NCBI RefSeq assembly: GCF_000801105.2
Contig: NC_079519.1
Coordinates: forward strand, 13,390,668 to 13,454,667
Direction of reading: 5' to 3'
From: Raphanus sativus
Lineage: Eukaryota > Streptophyta > Magnoliopsida > Brassicales > Brassicaceae
DNA: 64,000 nt
The notes under the pieces are model-generated. The model saw only the letters and a program-made list of their open reading frames with translations, was not told where the DNA came from and did not search any database. The stretch's first letter is position 1. Each line of letters begins with the position of its first letter. The position numbers were made by a program, and so were the translations under genes. Of the stretch, positions 36,158-46,739 are shown in pieces.

Positions 36158-36835
36158 TTGCAGGTTGAATATGAGGATCCAGATTATCCCATATGGTTTC
36201 ACGAATTAGTTCAGGGTCCACTTGCAAAGGTCACCACATCACCAATGTATTTCTCACGAGGCTTTACTTTTCATACGTACGAGTATGGTAAACACCGGGC
36301 GACCAGCAATTATGGAATTTGTGTGAAAGGCGAAACCGATTTCTACGGGATCTTGCAGGAGATTATTGAAGTGGAATTCCCTGGGTTATTGAAGCTGAAA
36401 TGCGTCATATTCAAATGTGACTGGTTCGACCCCGTGGTCAACAGAGGTGTTCTATTTAACAAATTCGGTGTAGTTGCTGTTAATGGTGGACGGAGGTACA
36501 ACAAATTCGAGCTTTTCATATTAGCTTCGCAAGCAGACCAAGTTAGCTTCCTACCATACCCGAGGTTGCGAGAATCTGGAATAAGTTGGTTAGCCGTTAT
36601 CAAAGTTACACCCCGTGGACGAATAATCGGTGGAGAAGAATCACCTTTGCAAGAAGAACACATCAATGAAGTCGAAGAACCTGAACAACAAATGGAAGAC
36701 ATCCTACTCATTGATCCGCATAATCATGAGTATGAAGATCTTCCCGACGATACCACTGACGATGCTGTTGAGGACGAGTTTAACGAAAGTGATGATGTTT
36801 CTAGTGTTGAAGAGAATGATGATGTATCTGAATGA
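36158..36835 (+). pseudogene. DUF4216-containing 3' exon of the tnp2 gene
   Basis: After an intron-like stretch ending in TTTTGCAG, an open segment encodes YEDPDYPIWFHELVQGPL, YGICVKGETDFYGILQEIIE, CDWFDPVVNRGVLFNKFG and DQVSFLPYPR, the DUF4216 domain found at the C-terminus of many tnp2-type transposases. An acidic tail follows (about residues 165-225). The segment itself is open, but the upstream frame is broken and DUF4218, which normally lies between tnp2 and DUF4216, is absent, which suggests an internal deletion. Confidence 0.8.
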
Positions 36836-36984
36836 TGATGTAATTTTAAAAAAATATTATTTATTTTCAGACTTGATTAATGCATTTGGGGTTTAGGATA
36901 TGGGGTTTGGTGTTTGAGATTGAGTTATAAGTTAAAGGATGTTTGAGGTTTGGTGTTTGTGGTTTACATTTTTAGGGATTTTAA

Positions 36985-37225
36985 GGTTATCGACGTTAAT
37001 TCCTCGTAAAGAAAAACACGGGCCTTGCAAAATCCACGTAAGCTGTTTCGTCGTAAAGAACACGTTAATAATAAACACGGGCCTTGCAAATTCCACGTAA
37101 GCGTGCGAGGTCTTTACGACGAAATCAGCTTACGTGGAAATAACAAGCCTTTTAGCTGTTTCGTCGTAAAGACCTCGTTAATTTACGTTGGTTTAACGAG
37201 TGTCGTGTTTAAATCCCTAAAACTC
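36985..37225. repeat. Interior hairpin repeats of CACTA element
   Basis: There are direct and inverted copies of ACGGGCCTTGCAAAWTCCACG, CCACGTAAGC/GCTTACGTGG and TTTCGTCGTAAAGA. These are subterminal-type motifs placed between the two genes rather than at the ends. Confidence 0.7.
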
Positions 37226-37591
37226 TAAACCCTAAACCCCAAACCTCAATCTAAATATGTTTTCACTTAGCAGACACAATAAACCTGTATAATTAACATT
37301 GTATGATTAAAAAAATTAAGAATTTAAAACATCAAATCCAAAATTAACCAAAACTTCCTTAACTTATAAGTGAATCATATATAAGGTTTATATTGCTAAA
37401 CTCAATTCACTTAAGAAAATTCACTTAAGAAGACTTAATAAACATGAATATTTAAAATTTCTTGATTAAATTAACTAAACACATATAGATGTTACTAGTA
37501 ATGGGTTAGGGGTTTAGGGATTTAGGGTAAAGGGTTAGGGGTTTAGGGATTTACAAAACAACCTCGTTAAAAACTCGTAATTAACGTGTCA

Positions 37592-37704
37592 TTTACGACG
37601 AAAAAAGAAACTATCCTTGCTAATTCCACGTAAGCTTGCGAGGTCTTTACGACGAAACTTGCTTACGTGGAATTAGCAAGGTTTTTTCTTTTTTCGTCGT
37701 AATA
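37592..37704. repeat. Long inverted repeat in CACTA interior
   Basis: Arms 37592-37635 and 37661-37704 are inverted copies. The inner 21 bases (37615-37635 against 37661-37681) pair perfectly around a roughly 25-base loop, and the outer parts pair through TTTACGACGAAAAAAGAAA-like arms with a small mismatch. A transcript through this point would form a long hairpin. Confidence 0.75.
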
Positions 37705-37904
37705 ACCACACTAGTATACGAGGAATTAACATGTTTTTATGAAATCCCTATACCCTAAACCCCAAACCTCAATCTATATATACGGTTTCGATTCACTTAA
37801 AAAATAAATTAAACCTATATAATTAAAATTTCATGATTAAACAAATAATTAAAATTAGGAATTTGGGGTTTAGGGTTTAGGGAATGTAAAAAACAAATGC
37901 TAAA

Positions 37905-38062
37905 TCCATGGTTTCGTTGTAATATCCACGTGAACAAAAAAACACGGGCCTTGCAATTTCGTCGTAAAGTTAAAGAGACGGGCCTTGCAAAATCGTCGTA
38001 AATTATGACACGAGCCTTGCTGTTTCGTCGTAAATTTACGAGGAATTTACGTCCCTATGTAA
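37905..38062. repeat. Third block of TTTCGTCGTAA repeats in CACTA interior
   Basis: Repeated ACACGGGCCTTGCA and TTCGTCGTAAA phrases lie just upstream of the second gene's leader. Confidence 0.65.
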
Positions 38063-38275
38063 TCTTATATATACACGCGAGAACCAGCCACTTCATTTCG
38101 TCCCAATTTCCTCTCCTACACCTCTCAAGGTTCTCTCTAATCTCTCTCTAGAATTAGGTGGTTTAGTTTAGTGAATTTAGATAGGTTTATAGTTGATTAG
38201 GTGGTTAGTGTAGAGAATTTTGATTAGTTTGATTTCTTCTATTTGTTTTTTCTAACAATCTGAATTTTTTTTCAG

Positions 38276-40287
38276 ATGGTTAGAAAGAACAAGCAGAAGA
38301 AAACCCCCCACTACAGTCAGATGTTCTGGGGTGATCCTGCTGCTGGATCATCATCTTCAGCTCCCGGTTCCTCCATCCCGGAGATTGTCCCGGAGTCTCA
38401 GTCACAGCCACCACCGGTTCCTCCATCTGGTGCACCACCCCCACCTGCTGCACCTCAGGCGGTTCCAGATCCGGTTGCACCTGGATACATTCATCTGGAG
38501 TTGCGGGTGCCGCCGACCGCTCCTTTTGCTCGGTACACGGTTGAGGATCTTCTCGCTCAACCAGGCCGAGCCGGTTTACCGGTTTTAGACCCCGGCCGAC
38601 CAGAGGGGACTCTGTGGTACGTAATTTTTTTTTATTTAAATATTTTTAAAATTATTAATAATTTTTTTTTAATACTTTAACTTTGTTTTTTTCAGGTTTG
38701 GGGTCGACAATTCTGTCGCTACGAGCGTATCCGATATCATCAAAGGATATTTTCCGAGGCTCACTCAAACTGGAAAAAGACGCCGCACCACGTTAGAAAC
38801 ACGTGGTTCAAGATGTTTGCTGTAAGTTTTTTAAAATAATTATTTTATGTTTAATTTTAATTATTAACTTTTATTTCATTAATATTTTTTAACTAATTAT
38901 TAATCTTTTTTGGGTTTAAAAATGCAGCAAAGATACCATTGGTCCATCGGGGTTCACGAGGACGTGAAACGGGAGTTCACCGCAAAGGCGAAGAAGCGGT
39001 TGTTGGACACCGTAGGCAACTGGAAGGAGGACTGGATCTACAAGGGTTTACAAGGACGGGCAACCCGCTGAGCTGACCAAGGATGTCTACGATGGTCTCA
39101 TCCGTTACTGGGAGCTGCCATCATCCATTGCGATCTCCAACGCCTGCTCCGCCTCTCGTAACACTAAAGACGAGCACGGCAACGGCCCGATGCTTCACTG
39201 TACGGGTCAAAAACCCCATGCCCGTGTCCGCTTGGAAATAGTAATTAATTTCTAATTTTTTTCATATTAAATATTAAATATTTTAATAATTAATACTCCC
39301 TCTGTTTCATAATAAGTGTCACTCTGAGCTCATTTTCTTGTTACACAAAGAGTGTCACTTTACAATTCCAATGTAAATTATACTAACTTTCAGCTGAAAA
39401 TTAATTGCAAATTGCATTGATTTTATAAATAATTTTATTTATCTAAAATACTATTGGTCAAAGAGGTATAATTAATTACAACTTACATATATTTCAACAA
39501 CTTTCTTAATCTGTGTGAAAAATGTCACAATGACACTCTTTAAGAAACGGAGGGAGTATGTACTTATGTATATTGATTCTAACATTTTAAATTTTAAATA
39601 TTTTCAGGCCAAAGAGACGTGACAACTCCCGTCTCTTAAAGAGCTTTACGAGAGGACCCACAAGACCAAGGCGGGGGTATTTGTGGATCCGAGGTCCGAG
39701 CAAATCTACAACGATGTCGTTGCTCGGATTGAAGACCACCAAACCCAGCTGACCCAGCAAGCAATCTCCCGATGGAATACCGGTCGTATTATCCACTCAA
39801 GAAGTGGATCAGATTTACGAGGAGGTAAAAATTTTATATTTTAATCTACTTTTAATCTATTTTTTTAAATTATATATTAACATTAAACTTTATTTTTTCT
39901 TTGTAGGTCGTCCCTAAGAAAAAGGGACGTACGTTGGGAATCGGTTCCGTCAACGATGTCCCAAGAGCGACATCGTCTTATGGTCAGAGACGAGCCGACG
40001 AAGTCACTGAGCTGCGTTCGGAGTTAGACTCGACGCGGACTCAGTTGGCGTCGACGCAGACGGAGTTGGAGTCTACGCGCCAATCATTCCAAGCTCGTAT
40101 GGGTGGAGTGGAGGGGTTTCTGGAAGTTTTATCTTCTGGAAATCCCCAATGGGAGGAGTTGTTGGCGGATATGCGACGACGGAACCCGGTTCCCGAGCCT
40201 TCTCGTACTCAGCAGCAAGAGGAGGAACTACAGAGGAGGAGTGAAGACCTCTACCGGGAAACGATCCACCGCCCCGGCCTGACTTAG
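38276..40287 (+). pseudogene. Transposase_24-type CACTA gene, five exons, frameshifted
   Basis: Predicted exons are 38276-38616, 38696-38821, 38928-39240, 39608-39824 and 39907-40287, all with GT-AG borders. The protein starts MVRKNKQKKTPHYSQMFWG, then has a Ser/Pro-rich linker, then the conserved block from FGVDNSVATSVSDIIKGYF through NTWFKMFAQRYHWSIGVHED (Transposase_24-like), then NTKDEHGNGPMLH, and a final [20 protein letters not shown] followed by a coiled-coil-like segment. A one-base shift near 39045-39070 in exon 3 and a TGA near the start of exon 4 break it. In the family such proteins bind subterminal repeats. A MITE sits in intron 3. Confidence 0.8.
39296..39556. mobile_element. 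Stowaway-like MITE in CACTA intron
   Basis: The ends CTCCCTCTGTTTC and GAAACGGAGGGAG are inverted repeats. The flanks are TA on both sides (39294-39295 and 39557-39558), the Tc1/mariner target duplication. Its 261 bases carry no gene. It lies within the third intron of the CACTA second gene. Confidence 0.9.
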
Positions 40288-40479
40288 TTTTTTTTTTTTA
40301 ATATTAAAATTCCAAACTTTTATTTATATAATATTTTCGGTTTTAATTTATTCCAAATTTTTAATATTTTCGCATTAGTAATTATTTATATTTCTAATAT
40401 TTTTGAAATAATTATTTTCTATAATATTAAAATTTAAATTTAAAAAATAAATCAGTTATATACAAATCGAAGCAAATTC

Positions 40480-40915
40480 CTCGTTAACTCACGAGGAATT
40501 AACGAGTAAGTCGACGTGTAAAGAACGACGAAACCTTACGACGAATCTACGTGTCACACTCCACGTTCCCTTTACGACGAAAGTTTACGTCTACTTTACG
40601 TGTATTATTTACGTTTACTTTATGAGTATTATTTACGTTTTTCTTACGAGGATAATTTACGTGTATTTTACGAGGAAATGTTACGTGTCCTTTACGTGGA
40701 AACTTAGCGTCCACTTTACGTGGAAATCTACGTGTCCTTTACGACGAAATATTAACCTTCCTTTTACGATGAAATGGGTCCCTCGTACTTTTACGACGAA
40801 ATGGCGATTAAATATCCGTTACGACCAAACTTTAACGACGATATGCGTTTCCTCGCTAAATCGTCGTAAAGACGTATTTACGATGATTTAGCGAGGAAAA
40901 TGGTCGTCGTTAAAA
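40480..40915. repeat. CACTA right subterminal repeats
   Basis: This is a dense array of TTACGACGAAA, TTTACGTGGAAA, TTTACGTGTA and related roughly 20-base phrases. They mirror the left end and are likely protein-binding sites. Confidence 0.8.
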
Positions 40916-40933
40916 TCGTGTTTTCTTGTAGTG

Positions 40934-40936
40934 GTT
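40934..40936. repeat. CACTA target-site duplication GTT, right copy
   Basis: It matches 33810-33812. Confidence 0.85.
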
Positions 40937-41492
40937 CCTCTTCCTGCCCCGTCTCCTCGTGGCTGGTCTTGTTCGGTGCGGACTGAGGCGCTTCTTGTCA
41001 TTTACCAAGGGTCTTGTTTGAAGACTCGTCCATCAGATGTGCGTCTTTTTTGGCGTTCTCGAGTCACGTCTTTGCTGACTCCGCCAATCCTAAGTGTTTG
41101 AATGGTTATGAAACCCTTAGTTGGTTTTATCTTGCTGGTTATGTATGACTTTAAACTTTAATATTTGTTTATCGTAATGTTTTCTAATGAAACGGTTTCC
41201 CTTTTCTTTGGTTATCCCTTGCGGAAACCTGTCATATTTGGTTGGTTTATCAGCCCATCATGTAAATATGATTTTTAACATCTACACTAGTTACATAATA
41301 GAACTATAAAAAGATTATCAGAATACTTCTATTCATAGTTGCGCAATTCATCTTGAAAGGATTTGATATGGAAGATAAGTTCTTGATCTTTCGCAAGAAC
41401 TTTATGGTTTCTTTCATTAGAATTTTCGTGGTTTCTCTTCCCTTACCTACAACTTTTTTTATGTGTTGCTTTTAGATTTTCTTAATGTGTCT
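40937..41492. other. Short spacer between CACTA and MULE
   Basis: It continues the sequence interrupted at 33812. The part at 41140-41230 resembles a 3' untranslated region or the end of a decayed retroelement, but I cannot classify it. No open frame has a recognisable domain. Confidence 0.35.
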
Positions 41493-41501
41493 TTGTAATT
41501 G
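41493..41501. repeat. MULE target-site duplication TTGTAATTG, left copy
   Basis: The identical nine bases follow the element at 51160-51168. Nine bases is the length typical of Mutator-like elements. Confidence 0.9.
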
Positions 41502-41649
41502 GGGAGAATTGCCAAGTGTGACTCAAAACTTGAAGTCAAACCCAAAAGAATACCCCAACTTGGGTCAAAGGCAAAAGTAACCTAAAAGGCTATTGAAATT
41601 ACAACTATCTCCTTGTGAACAAACAGAAAAACGGAATTTTTTTACGTTT

Positions 41650-42190
41650 CTACCCCTCGCAAGTCGTCTGTTTAGACGACTTGAAAATAAGTCGTCCAGA
41701 CGACTAAGTCGTCTGGACAGTTATTCTTAAACATAATTTAAAATTTTTGTAAAAAATATTTTGATAAGTGAAAAATTGGAATTATGTAATTAACATATGT
41801 CTTAAGAGATATAAATTAATATATAACAAATTTCAATTGTTTTCAGCCCAGATGAGTGAAAGTAGTGAGTCATGATATTCTTTAGTTTATGTTTCATCAA
41901 CATATGTTGTAGTATTGTATGTGTTCTTAGGGTTAGATTTTGGAAAGCATTAAAACCGTTTTTGAAAATTTTTAAAATTACCTAAGCGTGTTCATTTCTG
42001 TGTATAGTAAACACTATTGAAGAATAATTTGATTTTATAACGTGGTTAGTAAGTTAATTTAGTCATTTTAGTTTAGGGGTTCATTTTAGGGTCTGGGACG
42101 ACTTAATATTTAGTCTTCTGTGCACAGACGACTAAATATTAGGTCGTCTGGTGTACATTATCAGCCAGAATAAGTCGTCTAAACCGGACC
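41650..42190. repeat. Left subterminal GTCGTC palindromes and spacer
   Basis: Paired AAGTCGTCTG/AGACGACTT motifs occur near 41660-41715 and 42095-42185 with AT-rich DNA between. Together with the cluster at 49825-50640 they form the element's subterminal repeats. Confidence 0.65.
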
Positions 42191-42779
42191 AAACCTTAAA
42201 GTTTACCAATGTACTTTTAAAGCTAACCGGATTATTTACCCAATATATAAAGTGATTTTTTTTTGTTTCATTTTCCGCGAAATTCAGAAACCCTATTAGT
42301 TCTCTCTCACCGGCGATATCAAAGGCGATTCGAATTCCCACTATTTCCGAACAAACCATCGTTCTCAACGTCGGCTATCTATCTCACTTCATTCTCACCG
42401 TTGTCGCCGCAGCTTCTTCTAACCCTAGCGCCGCCGATTCCTCTAAACCCTAGCGCCCCCGCTTCCACTGTTTCCGAACAAACCGTCGCCCTCGCCACCG
42501 TGCTCACCAACGTTCTCACCGCCGCTTCCTCTAAACACTAGCTAGCACCGCCGCTTCTTCTAAACCTTAGCGCCGCCGCTTCTTCTCTGTAAACCGTAGC
42601 GCTGTTTCTCTGTAAACCCTAACGCCGGTAAGTCATCAATCTCGAGGAAAAGATGAACATAAAACGTTGTCTCTATCAATTTACTCATTCTCACCGTTTC
42701 ACGTTTATTTTTTCAGATCTATAACCACAATGACGAGTACTCCAACTCCTTCTGCGACTAATCAGGTCCGCTTGAAATT

Positions 42780-42972
42780 TTTCTACTGGAAGACTTGTAA
42801 GTAAGTCGTCTGGAAAGTCTTCCAACTGGACGACTTAGTAGACGACTTAAATATAAGTCGTCCATTTGGAAGACTTTTCAGACGACTTAAATATAAGTCG
42901 TCAACTAAGTCGTCCAGTTGGACGACTTTCCAGACGACTTATATTAAAGTCGTCTACTAAGTCGTCTGGAGT
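42780..42972. repeat. Palindromic GTCGTC array in Ulp1 intron 1
   Basis: Alternating AAGTCGTCTGG and CCAGACGACTT-type half-sites form nested palindromes through most of the intron between exons 42730-42765 and 43040-43896. Confidence 0.85.
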
Positions 42973-43916
42973 AACAATTAAGGCGTGATTGATTTAGCTT
43001 GTGTTCTGACTTCTATTGTTGTCTTTGATTATTTTGCAGACAAAAAGGATGGATATTCCAGAACTCCCCCGTAGGTTATACACATTAGGGGAAGAGCCAG
43101 AACCCCAGCATAGCATTTCGTATCATTCGGATAACAACAGGTTGCATGCTGCTCTTAAGGGAGCTCTCACTGAGAAAGAATTTGAAGAGCTCAAGGAGTC
43201 GAGATTGGGAGTTTTCATCAAGTTCAAGGAGCAGGGATTTGGTTGGGCTTCAAGGCTGGTTCACCACATGCTCTGTTTAAAGCTGGACATTAAGAAGAAG
43301 TACGAGATGTGGTGTCTCGTTGGTCCAGAACCTTTGAGGTTTTCACTGTTAGAGTTTGAAATGATCACTGGTCTAAACTGCGAGTACATCGAGGACCTTG
43401 ACACACCAAAATGTGATGTTACCTCAGAGATGGTTTCTTTCTGGGGGAAGATGGGAGTTTATCTGGAAGCTGGGCCAACTACTGATCAGATAATAGATGA
43501 ACTGAAGAGATGCGGGGATTGGTCCACGGAAGATCGCAAGCGGCTCGCGTACCTTTCCATCTTCACTGGATTCATTGAAGGGAGAAAGTTTTCAACTGCT
43601 ACACGAGCTACTCTGGCAAGGCTAGTGATGGATTTAGAACGGTTTGAGAATTATCCATGGGGGAGAGTCTCGTTTAAGGTGCTGATGGACTCTTTGTGGA
43701 ACAAAGAGATTACTGGCTGTTACACCGTGGATGGGTTTATACAAGTTCTTCAGGTCTGGGCGTACACAGCTCTGCGGGAATGGGTGCTAGTATTGGTAGT
43801 CCCAGATTAAACAGTTCGCTTCCACCGCCTCCACCGATTCTGGCTTACAATGGCAGCAGAGGCCGCAGATTCATGAAAGCTGCTATCTTGAGTCAGGTAC
43901 CTTTCCATCTTCACTT

Positions 43917-44190
43917 AATTAAGTCGTCTGGAAGGTCTTCCAGCTGGACGACTTAGTAGAAGACTTATTATAAGTCGTCTGGAAGGTCTTCCAGATGGAC
44001 GACTTAGTAGACGACTTATAATAAGTCGTCTGGAATGTCTTCCAGTTGGACGACTTAGTAGACGACTTATTATAAGTCGTCTGGAAGGTCGTCCAGCTGG
44101 ACGACTTAGCAGACGACTTATAATAAGTCGTCTGGAAGGTCGTCCAGCTGGACGACTTAGTAGATGACTTATAATTAAGTCGTCTATTTA
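43917..44190. repeat. 51-base palindromic tandem array in Ulp1 intron 2
   Basis: Five units of about 51 bases, each AAGTCGTCTGGAAGGTCKTC then CAGMTGGACGACTTAGTAGA then CGACTTATAAT, fill nearly the whole intron. Each unit is itself a near-perfect palindrome. Confidence 0.9.
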
Positions 44191-44496
44191 GTATTTTGTT
44201 TCAAATATCTAACTCGATTCTTCTTCTATTTACTGCAGACCCGCGTGATCAACTTTGTTGAGAAGGACATTAGTGAAATGTGGCCAAAATGGGACTCTGA
44301 GGTTGAAGACGTGCCCGCGGAGAACATCATTAAAGCTATGTATGATCGGAGACCGTGGAAGTGGACCATGGATTGCTCGGAAGTCACTGGTACAAAAACT
44401 AAGTTTGTGACTCCATCGAAAAGAGCCAAAGAGATGGTTGTGGTGGAGGTGGAGGAGGAGGAGGAAGACAATCAGAGACCTCGGAAGAAAGCTCGT

Positions 44497-45075
44497 AAAG
44501 AGGCTCCTAAAGAGGCTCGTAAAGAGGCTCCTAAAGAGGCTAGAGAAGAGGCTAGAGAAGAGGCTAGCGAAGAGGCTAGAGAAGAGGCTAGAGAAGAGGC
44601 TAGTTGGGTGACCAGAGAGGAGTTGGAAAATATGTTCAAGGACTTAAGAAGTGGCTTAGGTGACATGATGAAAGATGGGTTTAAGAAGTGCATCAGGGAG
44701 ATTAAGAAGTTGTCTGATAGATTGGAAGCTGTGGAGAAGAAGGTTGGTGTCACCAATCAGGCTACCCCTACCCCTCAAGCCAAAGAAACCGGGGTTAGTA
44801 ACAAACAGCTTACCCCTCAAGCCAAAGAAACCGGGGTTAGTAACAAACAGCCTACCCCTCAAGCCAAAGAAACCGGGGTTAGTAACAAACAGCCTACCCC
44901 TCCTCCTCAAACCCAGCCTACTCCTCAAAAGGATCAGCCTACACTTCAAACCAATCATCCTACTCCTCAAACCAGACAGCGTACTCCTCAAAAGGCAAAG
45001 CCTACTCCTCAAAAGGCAAAGCCTACTCCTCAAAAGAAACAGCCTTCTCCTCAAACGAAACAGCCTTCTCCTCTG
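44497..45075 (+). repeat. Coding repeats in Ulp1 exon 3
   Basis: A 12-base-based block (about 44497-44605) encodes Lys/Arg-Glu-Ala repeats. A 39-base unit repeated three times (about 44764-44895) encodes TPQAKETGVSNKQ. Shorter CCTACTCCTCAAA-type repeats follow. All keep the reading frame, so this linker is length-variable but coding. Confidence 0.8.
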
Positions 45076-45719
45076 CCCAAAGAGGTTAGTATCAACTAGT
45101 CGTCCAGACAACTTTTATTTAAGTCGTCCAGGGTTAACTTGTGTGCAACTTTTATTGCAGAGATTGTTGCCGGAGGATACAGCAGATGAGGCGATCTCGG
45201 TATATAAGATCTTGCCGGAGGATAAAGCAGATGGTGTCACCTCCAAAGAGATTGTTCCTCTCACTTCCACTGACCAACCGAGCTTTGCTTCCAACGATCA
45301 ACAACCGAGCTTCGCTTCCACCGATCCAAGCGTTCCAGTTTCAGAACCGAGCCTGGTTGTATTGGACAAAACAGCTCCCACTGCTTCTGTGCGTGCAAGG
45401 AGTGAACGAACGAAGAAACCTGCTCCCATGCAGATATCTCCTTATACGGCAGAGAGAAATAAACTCCTTAGAGTGGGAAAGTATAATCCATTTCCCTCAC
45501 TAAACAGACCTAAGTTGAAGGAGCTCGCTGATTGGTTGAAAACTGATCCGTAAGTGATTGCTTTACCCATAATAGCTTGATTTAGTCTACCAAAACTGAT
45601 TGTTTTTTTGTTTGCAGTGATTATTACACTAAGCTTGAGGACAAACCACGTACATCACCAACTTGGTGGTATCATAAACTCCGGACACCCAAAGCATGGC
45701 TGGAAGACGTAGTAAGTCT

Positions 45720-46005
45720 TCTGCTTATCTTTAAGTCGTTTGGTAACTTGTCTTTGTATAGATTTGTAAATATATAAGTCGTCTGGAAGGTTTTCCAGCT
45801 GGACGACTTACAAATAAGTCGTCTGGAAGGTTTTCCAGCTGGACGACTTACAAATAAGTCGTCTGGTAGGTTTTCCAGCTGGACGACTTACAAATAAGTC
45901 GTCTGGAAGGTTTTCCAGCTGAACGACTTACAAATAAGTCGTCTGGTAGGTTTTCCAGCTGGACGACTTACAAATAAGTCGTCTGGGAGGTTCTAACTTG
46001 TATTA
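45720..46005. repeat. 40-base palindromic tandem array in Ulp1 intron 5
   Basis: About five and a half units of a 40-base repeat (AAGTCGTCTGGAAGGTTTTC followed by CAGCTGGACGACTTACAAAT) fill the intron up to the splice acceptor at 46017. Confidence 0.9.
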
Positions 46006-46739
46006 TTTTATATGCAGCATATGGATGCTTGGATGAATGTGCTGAGGCAGAGGTATCAGGAGAACCCACAAGCTTTCCGGAGCGAGCGAATGTGCTTCCT
46101 GGATCACAACTTTTCCCATTCTTGGAGAGAGCAGTATCTGTTCTTCAAAGCATCGGCACCTGATCACAAAGGTTTAGGAAGAATGCTACCTAGTGGGGCC
46201 GCGTTGTTTTATGACGGATCAATGCCTTCATTTTGCCAATCAAACAAGAAGTGGGGGGAGGACATTGATGATATCTATGCGCCAGTGAACTTGAACAACA
46301 AACATTGGGTTGCTATCTGGATATCGATCCCTAAGAGGCACATAGTCGTCTGGGACAGCATACCTTCATCTAGCATACCAGAAGCATGGGATGAGATAAT
46401 GGAGCCTTTTCTCGAGATGGTCCCTTATATTCTTGTTGAGTGCGCAGCCACCGAGGAAGAACGGGTCAAATACGGGTTGGAGCGATACACATATGAGAGA
46501 CTGCTGAAAGATGTACTCACGGCCAACAATGGTGATTGTGGCGTGTACGCTCTAAAGTACATTGAATGTCATGCTCTTGGGGTCCCCTTTAGCCCTAAAG
46601 ACTTTGCTAGGTCCAATGCGAAGACTATGAGGGATAATATGGCTGTGGTTATATGGACGGAGCTTGTTGATCAGCATTTGAAAGATAATGAGGATGGTGG
46701 TATGTTCGTGGGCATGTATGATTAGATACACAAATCTAA

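Larger units (their letters stand above)
33813..40933 (+). mobile_element. Complete CACTA (En/Spm-like) DNA transposon
   Basis: The ends are CACTACAAGAAAACACG at 33813 and its inverse CGTGTTTTCTTGTAGTG at 40917-40933, with GTT duplications outside. Subterminal regions (33830-34150 and 40480-40915) are filled with ACGACGAAA/TTTCGTCGTAA-type motifs in both orientations, the likely binding sites of the TnpA-like protein. It carries two genes in the plus direction, a tnp2-type transposase (34249-36835) and a Transposase_24-type gene (38276-40287). Both are broken, so the copy is non-autonomous now, but the ends look usable in trans. Confidence 0.92.
42730..46725 (+). pseudogene. DUF1985/Ulp1-like SUMO-protease gene of the MULE, one frameshift
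   Basis: Exons at 42730-42765, 43040-43896, 44239-45084, 45161-45549, 45618-45711 and 46018-46725 have GT-AG borders and compatible phases, about 970 residues. Exon 2 holds DUF1985 (FGWASRLVHHMLCLKLDIKK...PLRFSLLEFEMITGLNCEY). Exon 3 has an acidic/Lys-rich linker with KEAREEA repeats and three TPQAKETGVSNKQ-type repeats. Exon 6 is a C48 peptidase with the catalytic His (NNKHWVAIWI), Asp (VVWDS) and Cys (NGDCGVYALKYIE) all present. Ulp1 enzymes mature SUMO and remove it from proteins, and the role inside MULEs is not established. One base appears lost near 43774 in exon 2, so the downstream part is out of phase. Apart from this, the gene looks young. Confidence 0.85.

Noticed and set aside
38280..38480. 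Minus-strand open frame at the start of the second CACTA gene
   Set aside because: It is the shadow of the Ser/Pro-rich plus-strand exon, which has a start codon and splice sites.
43917..44190. CRISPR-like regular repeat array
   Set aside because: The units are head-to-tail palindromes without unique spacers, and the setting is a plant transposon intron. Direct repeats with spacers are not present.
44656..45111. Antisense Arg/Leu-rich open frame opposite Ulp1 exon 3
   Set aside because: It is the mirror of the Pro/Gln/Lys-rich coding repeats. The sense strand carries the exon with proper splice sites.
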